Source: Ga0077548 sp035440445
GTDB taxonomy: Bacteria; Pseudomonadota; Alphaproteobacteria; Rhizobiales; Xanthobacteraceae
Assembly: GCA_035440445.1 (NCBI GenBank)
Contig: DAORMJ010000011.1
Location: 62,001-126,000, forward strand
Length of the DNA: 64,000 nucleotides
Direction: 5' to 3'
The notes below the pieces were generated by a model that saw only the letters and a program-made list of their open reading frames with translations, did not search any database and was not told the origin of the DNA. Positions 23,717 through 33,338 of this stretch are shown one piece after another. Numbering within the stretch: the first letter of the stretch is position 1; each line of letters begins with the position of its first letter. Made by a program: the position numbers and the translations under genes.

Positions 23717-26690
23717 ATGGCCAAAGACAAGAAGGACGGGCCCGATTATTCGGAGACGCTGTTCCTGCCCCAGACCGACTTTCCGATGCGTGCCGGCTTG
23801 CCCCAGAAGGAGCCGGAGATTCTCGCGCGCTGGCAGCAGATCGGCCTTTACGAGCGGATGCGCGAAACAGCCAAGGGGCGCGACAAGTTCGTCCTGCATG
23901 ACGGTCCGCCTTATGCGAACGGCAACATCCATATCGGCCATGCGCTGAATAAAATCCTGAAGGACCTGGTCACGCGCACGCACCAGATGCTCGGCTATGA
24001 CTCGAACTATGTGCCGGGCTGGGACTGTCACGGTCTGCCGATCGAATGGAAGATCGAAGAACAGTACCGCGCCAAAGGGCAGGACAAGGATCAGGTCGAG
24101 ATCAACGAATTCCGCAAGCAGTGCCGGGAGTTCGCACAACATTGGATCGACGTGCAACGCGAGGAGTTCAAGCGCCTCGGCGTCGAAGGTGACTGGAAGC
24201 ATCCTTATACGACGATGAGCTTCGAAGCCGAAGCCACTATCGCGCGCGAGCTGATGAAGTTTGCGAAGAACGGCACGCTCTATCGCGGCTCGAAGCCGGT
24301 GATGTGGTCGGTGGTCGAAAAGACCGCGCTCGCGGAAGCCGAGGTCGAATACGAGGACTACACGTCAGATACGATCTGGGTGAAGTTCCCAACGCCGACC
24401 GGCGAAAGCGTCGTGATCTGGACCACAACTCCCTGGACGATTCCGGGCAATCGCGCGGTGAGCTATTCGTCGCGCATCAATTACGGAATTTATGAAGTCA
24501 CCGCCGCTGCTGCGGACAACTGGGCGAAGACCGGCGACAAGCTCATCCTCGCGGACAAGCTCGCGGAAGCGGTGATGAAATCCGCGCGCGTCGAGTTTCA
24601 AGCGCCTCGGTGATGCAGACGTGAAATCGATCAAGTCGCTTGCCCATCCGCTTCGTGGCAAGGGCTACGACTTCGAAGTCCCGCTCCTGGACGGCGACCA
24701 TGTCACTGACGAAGACGGTACCGGCTTCGTGCACACAGCACCGGGGCACGGCCGCGAGGACTTCGACATCTGGATGGCAAGCGGAAAGATGCTCGCGGAG
24801 CGGGGCATTGATACGCATATCCCCTTCACCGTCGGGCCCGATGGCGCGCTCACGAAAGAAGCGCCGGGCTTCGAAGGCAAGCGGGTCATCGACGACAAGG
24901 GCAACAAGGGTGACGCGAACGATGCTGTCATCAAGGCGCTCAGCGAGGCGAATGCGCTGATCGCGCGCGGCCGCCTGAAGCACCAATATCCGCATTCCTG
25001 GCGTTCGAAGAAGCCGGTGATCTATCGCAACACGCCGCAATGGTTCATCGCGATGGACAAGCCGATCTCCGAGTTTTCGATCGCGCCCGGCGCAGGTTCT
25101 GAAGAGGCGCTTCGCAACTATCAAGGCGAAACGCTGCGCGAACTGGCGCTTGCCGGCATCAAGTCCGTGCAATGGGTTCCGCAATCGGGCGAAAATCGCA
25201 TCAATGGTATGATCGAGAACCGCCCGGACTGGGTGATCTCGCGCCAGCGCGCGTGGGGTGTGCCGATCGCGGTCTTCGTCGACAAGGAAAGCGGCGAGAC
25301 GCTGCTCGACGAGCGCGTGAATGCGCGGATCGTCGACGCCTTCAAGAAAGAAGGCGCGGATGCGTGGTTCGCAGACAAGGATGGCGCGCGCTTCCTGAAG
25401 CCGGAATTCGATCCCGCGAAGTTCGAGAAGGTGAACGACATTCTCGACGTCTGGTTTGATTCAGGCTCGACGCATGCTTTCACGCTGGAAGACCCGAAGC
25501 AGTTTCCGCAACTTGCCGGCATCAAGCGCAAGCGCGACGGCGGCCGGGACACCGTGATGTACCTCGAGGGTTCGGACCAGCATCGCGGCTGGTTTCATTC
25601 CTCGCTTCTCGAAAGCTGCGGCACGCGCGGGCGTCCGCCTTATGACGTGGTGCTGACGCACGGCTTCACGCTCGATGAGCACGGCCGCAAGATGTCGAAG
25701 TCGCTCGGCAACACGGTCGAGCCGCAGAAGGTGATCGCCGAAAGCGGCGCGGACATTCTGCGCATGTGGGTCGCTGCGACCGACTACTCGGACGACCAGC
25801 GCATCGGCAAGGAAATCCTGAAGACCACGGTCGAAACCTATCGCAAGCTGCGCAATACTCTGCGCTGGATTCTCGGCTCGCTGCATCCTTTCACGGAAGC
25901 AGACCGCATCGCTTACGAAAACATGCCGGAGCTGGAGCGCTTCATGCTGCACCGGCTTGCCGAAGTGGATGCGATCGTCCGAAAGTCCTACGCCGACTTC
26001 GACTACAAGCGCGTCTTCGCGACGCTCGTGCAGTTCATGACCGTCGATCTCTCGGCGTTCTATTTCGACATCCGCAAGGACACGCTCTATTGCGATCCGA
26101 TTTCTTCCGTCGCGCGCAAGAGCTGTCTCACCGTACTCGATCACGTTTTCCATTGTCTCACGACATGGATCGCGCCGATCCTGTGCTTCACGGCGGAAGA
26201 AGTTTGGCTCACGCGTTTTCCGAGCGAAACCGGTTCGGTGCACAACGAAACCTTCCCCGAAATTTCGGCGGCATGGCGCAACGAGGTGCTGTCGGAAAAA
26301 TGGAAAAAAATCCGTGCCGTGCGCCGCGCCGTTACTGGCGCGCTTGAGATCGAGCGCGCGCAGAAGCGTATCGGCTCTTCGCTGGAAGCCGCACCTGCCA
26401 TCTACATCGCTGACGCCGCCTTGCGCGAGGCCTGCAACGGCATCGACATGGCCGAGGTCTGCATCACGTCGGATGCAAGAGTGGAAGCAGGCGAAGGCCC
26501 GGCGGACGCATTCCGCATGCCGGAAGTTTCCGGCGTCGCCGTCGTCCCCACCCGTGCCGAGGGCAAAAAATGCGCCCGCTCCTGGAAGATCTCGCCGCTG
26601 GTCGGCACCGATCAGGAGTATCCGGACGTGACGCCGCGCGACGCTGCAGCACTTCGCGAATTCTACGCCGCCAGCGCGGCAGCGGAATAG
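23717..26690 (+). pseudogene. ileS: Isoleucyl-tRNA synthetase, frameshifted in this sequence
   Basis: This is a class Ia synthetase of about 990 residues that charges tRNA-Ile, with editing. It has the HIGH motif in PYANGNIHIGHALN, KMSKS in GRKMSKSLGNTVEP, and the GDHVTDEDGTGFVHTAPGHG editing-domain block. The frame breaks at a TTT run (24596-24598). Frame 1 ends at 24613, while removing one T continues as EFKRLGDADVKSIKS into the open frame ending at 26690. Because the gene is essential and the break is in a short homopolymer, a sequencing error is likelier than a real mutation. The C-terminal zinc finger is degenerate (KCARSWKI). Confidence 0.92.
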
Positions 26691-26700
26691 GCGGCCTGCG

Positions 26701-27237
26701 GTGACGAGCTCTGACGCGCCGGCATCGTCCACGGACCTGGAGGGGCACTATCTACGTCTGGGCCTGTGGACGGCGGCGATCGTCTTCGTGCTCGACCAGA
26801 TCACGAAATATGCCGTGCTCTATGGGCTCGATCTCGCCACGCGAGGGAAGATCTATCTCGCCCCGTTCGCGGATTTCGTACTGGCCATGAACCGGGGCAT
26901 TTCCTACGGCCTGTTCCCGCAGGACGGGGAACTCGGCCGCTGGGTGCTTTTTGCCATTAAAATCGGGGCCTCGGTCCTGTTCTTTTTCTGGCTCCGCCGG
27001 GCCGTTTCGCCGCTGGTAGGGGTGGCGCTGGGGCTCCTGATTGGGGGCGCGCTCGGAAATGCCCTCGACCGGGCTCTACAGGGCGCGGTGGTGGATTTTG
27101 TCTCGCTCCACGCCTTCGGGTTCCGCTGGTACATCTTTAACCTCGCGGATGCGGCCATCGTTGCTGGGGTGATCGGCCTCCTGTACGATGCCTTCCGGCC
27201 TAACGCCTTGAAATCGCCGCCAAAGGGCGGGATTTGA
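26701..27237 (+). CDS. lspA: Lipoprotein signal peptidase
   Basis: This 178-residue inner membrane aspartic protease cleaves signal peptides of diacylglyceryl-modified prolipoproteins. It has four membrane segments, the GNALDR motif, and a probable catalytic pair D132 (in VVDFVSLH) and D150 (in FNLADAAIV). It uses GTG at 26701, 10 bases after the ileS stop. The ileS-lspA pairing is conserved in proteobacteria. A lipoprotein gene lies further downstream in the same cluster. Confidence 0.94.
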   Translation: MTSSDAPASSTDLEGHYLRLGLWTAAIVFVLDQITKYAVLYGLDLATRGKIYLAPFADFVLAMNRGISYGLFPQDGELGRWVLFAIKIGASVLFFFWLRRAVSPLVGVALGLLIGGALGNALDRALQGAVVDFVSLHAFGFRWYIFNLADAAIVAGVIGLLYDAFRPNALKSPPKGGI

Positions 27238-27281
27238 TCGCCCGAAGGGCGAGTACGGTCACCAGTAGAGGCTAAACAGCA

Positions 27282-28106
27282 ATGTCGCAGCGGCGCTTTC
27301 TTTCTCTTCTTGCTGTCTTCGCCGTCGCCATGACGGCGATGAGTTTTGCCGTGCAGCCGTCTTATGCGGACGACGATGACGACGACGAGCCGAACTTCAT
27401 GAGCAAGCTTCTGGGCTCCGTCGGTCTTCTGCAATTGCCGGGGCCGCAGATCGATTATCAGGAGCGCCCGCCGCTCGTGGTGCCGCCGGTCACGACGTAT
27501 GTGCAGCCGCAGGTCCCGAATTCGGCAGCGTCCCAGCCTGACGCGTGGGATTTCAACAATCCTAGACAGCAGCAGGCCGCCGCCCCGGAAGACAATCGTC
27601 CGCCGCTCAATCCTTCGCTGGTGCTACCACCTCCGGCTGACCCGAGCACCGTGCGCCAGCGCAATCCAGACTTTCCGATCAACTCGGAAGAGCGCGCCGC
27701 GCAGAAGCGCAAGAAGAACACCAAGCGCATCTTTTCCCGTGCCGATGATGATCCGAGCTACAACGGTCGTGTCCTGACGCCGGCAGAACTGAGCACGCGG
27801 GGCCAAACCCGCAACGACAGCTCGGGCACCAATCCGAATACCAACGATGCGCAGTCGACGCCGCAGGTCCTCGGCATTCCGACGATCAACAATCTTTTCC
27901 GCCGTGCGGCGAAGGGTGAGCAGGAGCAGCCGATCGAGTTCAAGGGCGAGCCGGAACGCACCTCGCTGACGCAGCCGCCCACCGGCTACATGACCCCGTC
28001 GGCCAACGCCCCCTACGGCACGCTGTCCAAGGAAAAGAAAAAGGACAACACCCGTCTGGTGCATCCGAACATGCCGGATTACGCGGGCCCGATTCAGACG
28101 CAGTAG
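27282..28106 (+). CDS. Unknown exported protein, low complexity, next to M16 peptidases
   Basis: This 274-residue protein has an N-terminal signal peptide (cleavage probably after PSYAD, near residue 30) followed directly by an acidic run of Asp/Glu. The rest is Pro/Gln/Asn-rich and largely disordered, with a basic patch RAAQKRKKNTKR near residue 140 and a C-terminal RLVHPNMPDYAGPIQTQ. I do not recognise a domain. It lies between lspA and two M16 peptidase genes, with short spacings, so it is probably part of the same operon and acts in the periplasm. Its function is unknown. Confidence 0.75.
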   Translation: MSQRRFLSLLAVFAVAMTAMSFAVQPSYADDDDDDEPNFMSKLLGSVGLLQLPGPQIDYQERPPLVVPPVTTYVQPQVPNSAASQPDAWDFNNPRQQQAAAPEDNRPPLNPSLVLPPPADPSTVRQRNPDFPINSEERAAQKRKKNTKRIFSRADDDPSYNGRVLTPAELSTRGQTRNDSSGTNPNTNDAQSTPQVLGIPTINNLFRRAAKGEQEQPIEFKGEPERTSLTQPPTGYMTPSANAPYGTLSKEKKKDNTRLVHPNMPDYAGPIQTQ

Positions 28107-28183
28107 CTTTGCTTTTGCCTGGCCCGCTCTATCTCCACCGCGAGTTCGGCCGGCTGCTTGAGCGGTTGGGAGCATTCCACAAG

Positions 28184-29557
28184 GTGAAGAATTTCGTCAT
28201 GAGCGCAATCGCAATCTGTGCGGCCGCCAGTTCGGCGGCTGTTGTCTTGCCCGCCACACGCGCGGATGCGCAAGGTTTGCAGGTCAGCGAGTTCAAACTC
28301 GAAAACGGGCTTCAGGTCATTGTCATCCCGGATCGTCGCACGCCGGTCGTGACCCACATGGTCTGGTATCATGTCGGTTCAGCCGACGAGACGCCCGGAA
28401 AATCCGGTCTCGCGCATTTCCTCGAACATCTGATGTTCAAGGGCACCGATAAAAATCCCGGCGGGAAATTCTCCAAAGTGGTCGCAACCATCGGCGGGCA
28501 GGAGAACGCCTTCACCTCGCAGGATTACACCGCTTACTTCCAGCGCGTGACGAAGGAAAACCTCGAACAGGTGATGACCTTCGAGGCCGATCGCATGACC
28601 GGGCTGCATCTGACCGACGATGTTGTGCTGCCCGAGCGCAATGTCGTGCTCGAGGAACGCCGCACCCGCACCGATAACGATCCGGCCGCGCAACTTGCGG
28701 AGGCGCTGACCGCTGCGCTCTATGTGAATCATCCCTATGGCCGTCCGATCATCGGCTGGATGCACGAGATCCGGCAGCTCGATCGCCAGTCGGCGTTGGA
28801 TTTCTACAAGCGCTTCTACACGCCGAACAACGCCGTTCTGGTATTGGCCGGCGATCTAGACGAAAAGGAAGCGCGCGAACTCGCTGCAAAAACCTACGGC
28901 AAGGTCCCGCGTCTCCTTGAGATCGCGCCGCGCGTTCGTCCGGTCGAGCCGGAGCCGCGCGCACATCGCAGGATTTCGCTTGCCGACCAGCGTGTGAGGC
29001 AGCCGTCGCTGTCGCGCTATTATCTGGTGCCGTCCTATCGCACGGGAGAAGGCAACGAAGCCGAGGCGCTTGAAATCCTCTCGCATATTCTGGGCGGCGG
29101 ACAGACCAGCCGGCTTTATCACGCCCTCGTCGTTGAGAAGGGCATCGCCGCCAATGCCGGCGCCTGGTACCAGGGCACGGCACTCGATGCGACGCGCTTC
29201 AGCGTCTATGCTTCGCCACGTCCCGGGGTTGCACTGGCTGACCTTGAGACCGCGCTCGATCAGGTGATTGAGCAAATCATTGAGAAGGGCGTCAGCGCCG
29301 ACGAGATGGATCGCGTGAAGACGCGGATCATCGCTTCCACGATCTTCTCGCAGGACAACCAGACGACGCTGGCGCGTATTTATGGCGCGGCTCTCACGAC
29401 GGGACTGAGCGTCGATTCGGTGAAGGAATGGCCGAACCGGATTCGCGCGGTCACGCCGGAACAGGTTCGCGATGCCGCCAAGAAATGGCTCGACCTTCGC
29501 CGCGCAGTCACAGGGCATCTCGTTCGTCCGGAAACGGTGCCGGAGAAACGCACGTGA
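28184..29557 (+). CDS. M16 family zinc peptidase, catalytic subunit
   Basis: This exported insulinase-type peptidase has the inverted zinc motif HFLEH in GLAHFLEHLMFKGT, and a downstream Glu in LEERRTRTDNDP as third ligand. A signal peptide (ADAQG) directs it to the periplasm. I chose the GTG at 28184 (VKNFVMSAIA), preceded by GGGAG at 28168-28172; ATG at 28199 is also possible. It overlaps the next gene by one base (TGATG). Together they resemble the bacterial two-subunit forms related to mitochondrial processing peptidase. Confidence 0.9.
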   Translation: MKNFVMSAIAICAAASSAAVVLPATRADAQGLQVSEFKLENGLQVIVIPDRRTPVVTHMVWYHVGSADETPGKSGLAHFLEHLMFKGTDKNPGGKFSKVVATIGGQENAFTSQDYTAYFQRVTKENLEQVMTFEADRMTGLHLTDDVVLPERNVVLEERRTRTDNDPAAQLAEALTAALYVNHPYGRPIIGWMHEIRQLDRQSALDFYKRFYTPNNAVLVLAGDLDEKEARELAAKTYGKVPRLLEIAPRVRPVEPEPRAHRRISLADQRVRQPSLSRYYLVPSYRTGEGNEAEALEILSHILGGGQTSRLYHALVVEKGIAANAGAWYQGTALDATRFSVYASPRPGVALADLETALDQVIEQIIEKGVSADEMDRVKTRIIASTIFSQDNQTTLARIYGAALTTGLSVDSVKEWPNRIRAVTPEQVRDAAKKWLDLRRAVTGHLVRPETVPEKRT

Positions 29558-30915
29558 TGACATTCGGCGCTTTCCGCGGCATGCGCGGTATCGTGAAAGG
29601 ACTTCTGATGGCTCTTGCCTTGTTCTCGGCCTCGGGCGCCGCGGACGCACAGATCGGAAAAATCGAGCGCGTCGTGACGCCTGCCGGGATCGAACTCTGG
29701 TTCGTGAAGGACGACACGCTGCCGATCCTTTCGATGTATTTTGCCTTTGAAGGCGGCGCGTCGCAGGACCCGGCGGACCGCGCGGGGCTTGCCTATTTCA
29801 CCGCCGCGATGCTCGACGAAGGGGCAGGCGATCTCGATGCACGCACCTTTCAGGAACGGCTCGAGCGGCGCGCAATTTCGCTCAGCTTCAGTGCCGACCG
29901 CGACACCTTCCGCGGCAGCCTGCGCGTCCTGAGCGAACATCGCGCGGAGGCATTCGAGTTGCTGCGCCTGTCGTTGAATGCGCCGCGCTTCGATCAGGAA
30001 GCGATCGATCGCATCCGCGCGAGCATTCTCGCCGCTAACCGGCGCAGCCAGAACAATCCGGACGAAGTGGCAAGCTTGCGCTGGTTCGCGTCGGCGTTTC
30101 CGAACCATCCTTACGGCCGTCCGGTAAAAGGCGACGAAGCTTCGGTCTCGGGCATCGAGCGCAACATGCTCTTTGCCTATGTGAAGAAGAATCTCGCGCG
30201 CTCCAATTTGAAGATCGCAGTCGTCGGGTCGATTGACCGCGACGAACTGGTCCGGCTGATCGACGATTCCTTTTCGAAGCTACCGGCGAAGGCCGAACTT
30301 TCGCAGGTTGCGGAAGTGACGCCGCAGTCTCTGGGTCGGCGCGACGTGGTGGACCTGAACATCCCGCAGACCGCGATCATCTTCGGCAGCAGCGGCATCA
30401 AGCGTCAGGACCCCGATTTCATTCCGGCATTCATCCTGAACCATATTCTCGGGGGCGGCAGCTTTTCCTCGCGGCTCTATCGGGAGGTGCGCGAGAAGCG
30501 CGGGCTGGCCTATTCGGTCTATTCCCATCTTGCGACGCTGGATTATGCCGGTCTCTTTCTCGGCGGCACGTCCACGCGCAATGACCGCGCTGCGGAAGCC
30601 CTGCAGATCATCGAGCAGGAAATTGCGCGGATCGCGAAGGAAGGCCCCACCGCGGAGGAGCTCGCGCAGGCTAAAAGTTACCTGACAGGGTCTTATCTAC
30701 TGCACTTCGATACCTCCGCAAAGGTCGCGCAACAGTTGCTCGAGATCCAGCTGGAGAACCTCGGCATCGACTATATCGAGCGCCGCAACAAGCTGGTTAA
30801 CGCGGTAACCGAGGAAGACGTCCGCCGCGCAGCAAAGAGATTGTTAGCAGACAGCAAGCTACTGGTAATCATGGTCGGGAGACCCGCGCCGCTGGCCAAG
30901 GCGAACGGCGGTTGA
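29557..30915 (+). CDS. M16 family peptidase-like protein, non-catalytic subunit
   Basis: This 452-residue exported protein (signal peptide ending near AADAQ) has the full M16 fold but lacks the HxxEH zinc motif. The corresponding stretch reads GLAYFTAAMLDEGAG. It retains the C-terminal substrate-binding pattern LNHILGGGSFSSRLYREVREKRGLAYSVYS. It is therefore probably the inactive partner of the preceding peptidase, as in alpha/beta pairs of processing peptidases. The ATG overlaps the stop of the upstream gene, so production is coupled and near-equimolar. Confidence 0.9.
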   Translation: MTFGAFRGMRGIVKGLLMALALFSASGAADAQIGKIERVVTPAGIELWFVKDDTLPILSMYFAFEGGASQDPADRAGLAYFTAAMLDEGAGDLDARTFQERLERRAISLSFSADRDTFRGSLRVLSEHRAEAFELLRLSLNAPRFDQEAIDRIRASILAANRRSQNNPDEVASLRWFASAFPNHPYGRPVKGDEASVSGIERNMLFAYVKKNLARSNLKIAVVGSIDRDELVRLIDDSFSKLPAKAELSQVAEVTPQSLGRRDVVDLNIPQTAIIFGSSGIKRQDPDFIPAFILNHILGGGSFSSRLYREVREKRGLAYSVYSHLATLDYAGLFLGGTSTRNDRAAEALQIIEQEIARIAKEGPTAEELAQAKSYLTGSYLLHFDTSAKVAQQLLEIQLENLGIDYIERRNKLVNAVTEEDVRRAAKRLLADSKLLVIMVGRPAPLAKANGG

Positions 30916-30979
30916 AATTCGAGGGGTTCGCGAGCGCCTCGCCTGCTGTTATTATAGGCGTTCGGAGGGAGTGGTGAGT

Positions 30980-31792
30980 ATGCGTAACGGTTCCAGGCAT
31001 GTCCTGCGCAAGCAGGGCTGGGCGGCCTTCGTGTTGGTGGGCCTGCTCGGGGGGTGCAGCACCGTCGAGAACGTGATGGGCCCGATGGGGAATATCTTCA
31101 GCCAGAATACGCCGGCTGAGAATCAGAACCCGAACCCGAACACGCCGACCCAGATTAACGCGGACGACAATTGCCCCGGCGCAACCATCCGGCAGGGTGC
31201 TGCGGCCTGGGCAGTTCCGGCAGGGCAAGGCCCGACGAACATCCGCTATCAGGCGAGCATCGTGCAGATCGCGCGGGAATGCTCCATCGTTGGCGACACG
31301 ATGACGATCAAGATCGGCATCGAAGGCCGCGTATTGGTGGGTCCCAAGGGCGGCGCTGGCAACGTGACGGTGCCGATGCGTGTCGCTTTGGTGCAGGAAG
31401 GCCCGCAACCCCGCCCGGTCGTTTCCAAGTTTTACGCGGTCCAGGTGAGCGTGCCGCAGGGCGCGACCCAGGTGCCGTTTACCCAGGTCGACGGCGATTT
31501 GTCGTTCCAGTTGCCGGCAGACAAGAACCTCGAGCGCTACATCATTTATGTGGGCTTCGATCCGCAGGGTGCGCCGCCGCAGCCCAAGGCAAAAGCCAAG
31601 CCGAAGCCGCGTCCGAAGGTGAAGCCGAAACCGAAAGCGGCACCGGTCCAGCAGCCCACGCAGCAACCGCAACAACAACCGACGTTCCAGGCGCCGCCGA
31701 CCCAGCAGCAGCAGCCGACGTTCCAGCCGCCGTCGCAGCAAACGCAGCCGCAGCGCAACGTCCCGACGTTCGACCCGCCACCGCGTCAGTAA
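30980..31792 (+). CDS. Lipoprotein of unknown function with Pro/Gln-rich tail
   Basis: This protein of about 270 residues has a lipobox (VGLLGGC, Cys near residue 26), so it is a lipid-anchored envelope protein. The middle section (about 60-195) is a folded domain with CSIVGDTMTIKIGIEGRVLVG and VPMRVALVQEG. The C-terminal ~75 residues are a Lys/Pro stretch followed by repeats of QQPTFQ(A/P)PP. I do not recognise a family. The ATG at 30980 fits GGAGGG at 30964-30969; GTG at 30974 is an alternative. It ends in a strong terminator at 31813. Confidence 0.8.
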   Translation: MRNGSRHVLRKQGWAAFVLVGLLGGCSTVENVMGPMGNIFSQNTPAENQNPNPNTPTQINADDNCPGATIRQGAAAWAVPAGQGPTNIRYQASIVQIARECSIVGDTMTIKIGIEGRVLVGPKGGAGNVTVPMRVALVQEGPQPRPVVSKFYAVQVSVPQGATQVPFTQVDGDLSFQLPADKNLERYIIYVGFDPQGAPPQPKAKAKPKPRPKVKPKPKAAPVQQPTQQPQQQPTFQAPPTQQQQPTFQPPSQQTQPQRNVPTFDPPPRQ

Positions 31793-31812
31793 TTGCATGG
31801 CGAGCAAAAAAG

Positions 31813-31840
31813 ACGGCCGCGAAAGCGGCCGTTTTCTTTT
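31813..31840 (+). terminator. Rho-independent terminator after the lipoprotein gene
   Basis: Stem ACGGCCGC (31813-31820) with GCGGCCGT (31825-31832), GAAA tetraloop and a T-rich tail. It ends plus-strand transcription. Its stem sequence is the same as that of the next hairpin at 31942. Confidence 0.88.
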
Positions 31841-31937
31841 GCCGATGCTTGTGATTGCTCGGCGCTGCCGCTTCAAGCAGCCGGCTGGCGCTTGCTACCC
31901 CGTTAGGGTTGCCAGCGGAAAAAGAAGACCGCTCAAA

Positions 31938-31966
31938 AAAAACGGCCGCGCGAGGCGGCCGTTTTT
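31938..31966. terminator. Bidirectional terminator between lipoprotein and atpF
   Basis: Stem ACGGCCGC (31942-31949) with GCGGCCGT (31955-31962), 5-base loop, A-run on the left and T-run on the right. It can end the minus-strand ATP synthase operon, whose last stop is at 31989, and act as a backup for the plus strand. Confidence 0.85.
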
Positions 31967-31988
31967 CAATTCGATATAGGAAAGACGA

Positions 31989-32483
31989 TCAGCCCAGACG
32001 AGCCTTCACGTCCTTGATCGCGTTGTCCAGAAGCGATGCGCCCTCCGGTCCCTTTGCGGTTTCGGAGACGATGGTTTCCGCGGCTTTCACCGCGGCATCG
32101 GCGGCGGCAGCACGAACTTCGGCCATGGCTTGCTGTTCGGCTTGCGCGATCTTGGTCTCGGCCATCTTGGTGCGGCGCACGACGAAGTCTTCGAGGCGCG
32201 TTTTGGCCTCGGCGGCGATCTGCTGCGCTTCGGTGTTGGCCTGCGCGATGATCGCCTTGGCTTCGTCCTCGGCTTCGCGTGCCTTCTGCTTGTATTCGGC
32301 AAGCAGACGCTCGGCTTCCTGCTTCAGGCGCTTGGCTTCATCGAGTTCGGCCTGCACCTTGGCGCCGCGCTGATCGAGCAAGCCGAGCAGCGAGCGATGG
32401 GCACCGAAGCGGAAAATGAGGATCAGGAACGCAGCGAAGGATACGGCGACCCAGAGCTCGGCTTCATATAACCAGTGTGGCAC
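31989..32483 (-). CDS. atpF: F0F1 ATP synthase subunit b
   Basis: This 164-residue protein has one N-terminal membrane helix (ELWVAVSFAAFLILIFRF) and a long alpha-helical coiled domain to the end. It forms half of the peripheral stalk that links F0 to F1. It is the last gene of atpI-atpB-atpE-atpF'-atpF. The split b/b' arrangement marks alphaproteobacteria and photosynthetic lineages. F1 genes are not in this window. Confidence 0.95.
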   Translation of the reverse strand: MPHWLYEAELWVAVSFAAFLILIFRFGAHRSLLGLLDQRGAKVQAELDEAKRLKQEAERLLAEYKQKAREAEDEAKAIIAQANTEAQQIAAEAKTRLEDFVVRRTKMAETKIAQAEQQAMAEVRAAAADAAVKAAETIVSETAKGPEGASLLDNAIKDVKARLG

Positions 32484-32497
32484 GGTGCTGAAGCTCC

Positions 32498-33028
32498 TTA
32501 GTGCAGCGCGGCATCGACTGCGCGTTCGACCGACTGCTTTGCGGGCGCCTTGCCCGTCAGCCGTTCGACGATCAGTCCGGTGGTATCGATCGCAATGCCG
32601 CGTACATTCGACATCGCGGCAGACTTGGTCGAGGCGATCTGCTTTTCCGCCGCTTCCAGCTTGGTTTTCAGCCCGTCTTCGAGCTGCTTGCGCTGGGCGT
32701 CGGCTTCGGCGGCTGCCTTGGCCTGCGATTCGGAAGCGAGCGCCTGTGCTTTCGCACGGGCTTCGGCAAGGTTCTTCTCGTAGGCGACCTGTGCCGCTTC
32801 GCTTTCGTTCTTGAGCCGGTTCGCCGCCTCAAGATCGCTTTCGATGATCGCGTTGCGCTCGGCGATCGCGCCGCCGATGCGCGGCAGCAGGATCCGCGAC
32901 AAGAGGACGTAAAGGGCCGCGAAGCAGATCGCGAGCCAGAACAGCTGCGAGGCAACCGTTTCGCCCTGGAAGGGCGGGAACGGCGCCTTCTTGCCACCCG
33001 GTACTTCGGTATGTGCGTTCGTAGCCAT
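32498..33028 (-). CDS. atpF': F0F1 ATP synthase subunit b' (second b-type stalk subunit)
   Basis: This 176-residue paralogue of subunit b has an N-terminal cytoplasmic or leader-like extension (MATNAHTEVPGGKK). Then follow a membrane helix VASQLFWLAICFAALYVLLS and a long Ala/Glu/Lys-rich coiled coil. It pairs with subunit b to make the heterodimeric peripheral stalk. It lies 14 bases upstream of atpF and 24 bases downstream of atpE. It is also called atpG or atpX in some genomes. Confidence 0.95.
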   Translation of the reverse strand: MATNAHTEVPGGKKAPFPPFQGETVASQLFWLAICFAALYVLLSRILLPRIGGAIAERNAIIESDLEAANRLKNESEAAQVAYEKNLAEARAKAQALASESQAKAAAEADAQRKQLEDGLKTKLEAAEKQIASTKSAAMSNVRGIAIDTTGLIVERLTGKAPAKQSVERAVDAALH

Positions 33029-33052
33029 TTACGCCGGCTTTCGTTGGTTCGA

Positions 33053-33292
33053 TTAGACGGCGAACAGGAGCAGGAGCGCGATCAGCAGCGAGAAGATGCC
33101 GAGCGCTTCGGTCACGGCGAAGCCGAAAATCAGGTTGCCGAACTGGCCCTGTGCGGCGGCCGGGTTGCGCAGTGCCGACGACAGGTAGTTGCCGAAAATG
33201 AAGGCCACGCCAATCGCCGCGCCGCCCATGCCGATCGCCGCGATGCCGGCGCCGATCATACGGCCGAGTTCTTTTGCTGCTACTGGATCCAT
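33053..33292 (-). CDS. atpE: F0F1 ATP synthase subunit c
   Basis: This 79-residue hairpin of two membrane helices forms the rotor ring. The loop RNPAAAQGQ and the ion-binding E62 in FAVTEALGIF are typical. The proton-binding carboxylate is Glu rather than Asp, as usual in alphaproteobacteria, and I see no sodium-binding signature. It sits in the atp operon between atpB and atpF'. Confidence 0.97.
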   Translation of the reverse strand: MDPVAAKELGRMIGAGIAAIGMGGAAIGVAFIFGNYLSSALRNPAAAQGQFGNLIFGFAVTEALGIFSLLIALLLLFAV

Positions 33293-33338
33293 AGTGAAAC
33301 TCCTCTGGAAGTCTTTCTGGTTGAACTAGTTCCGGCCG

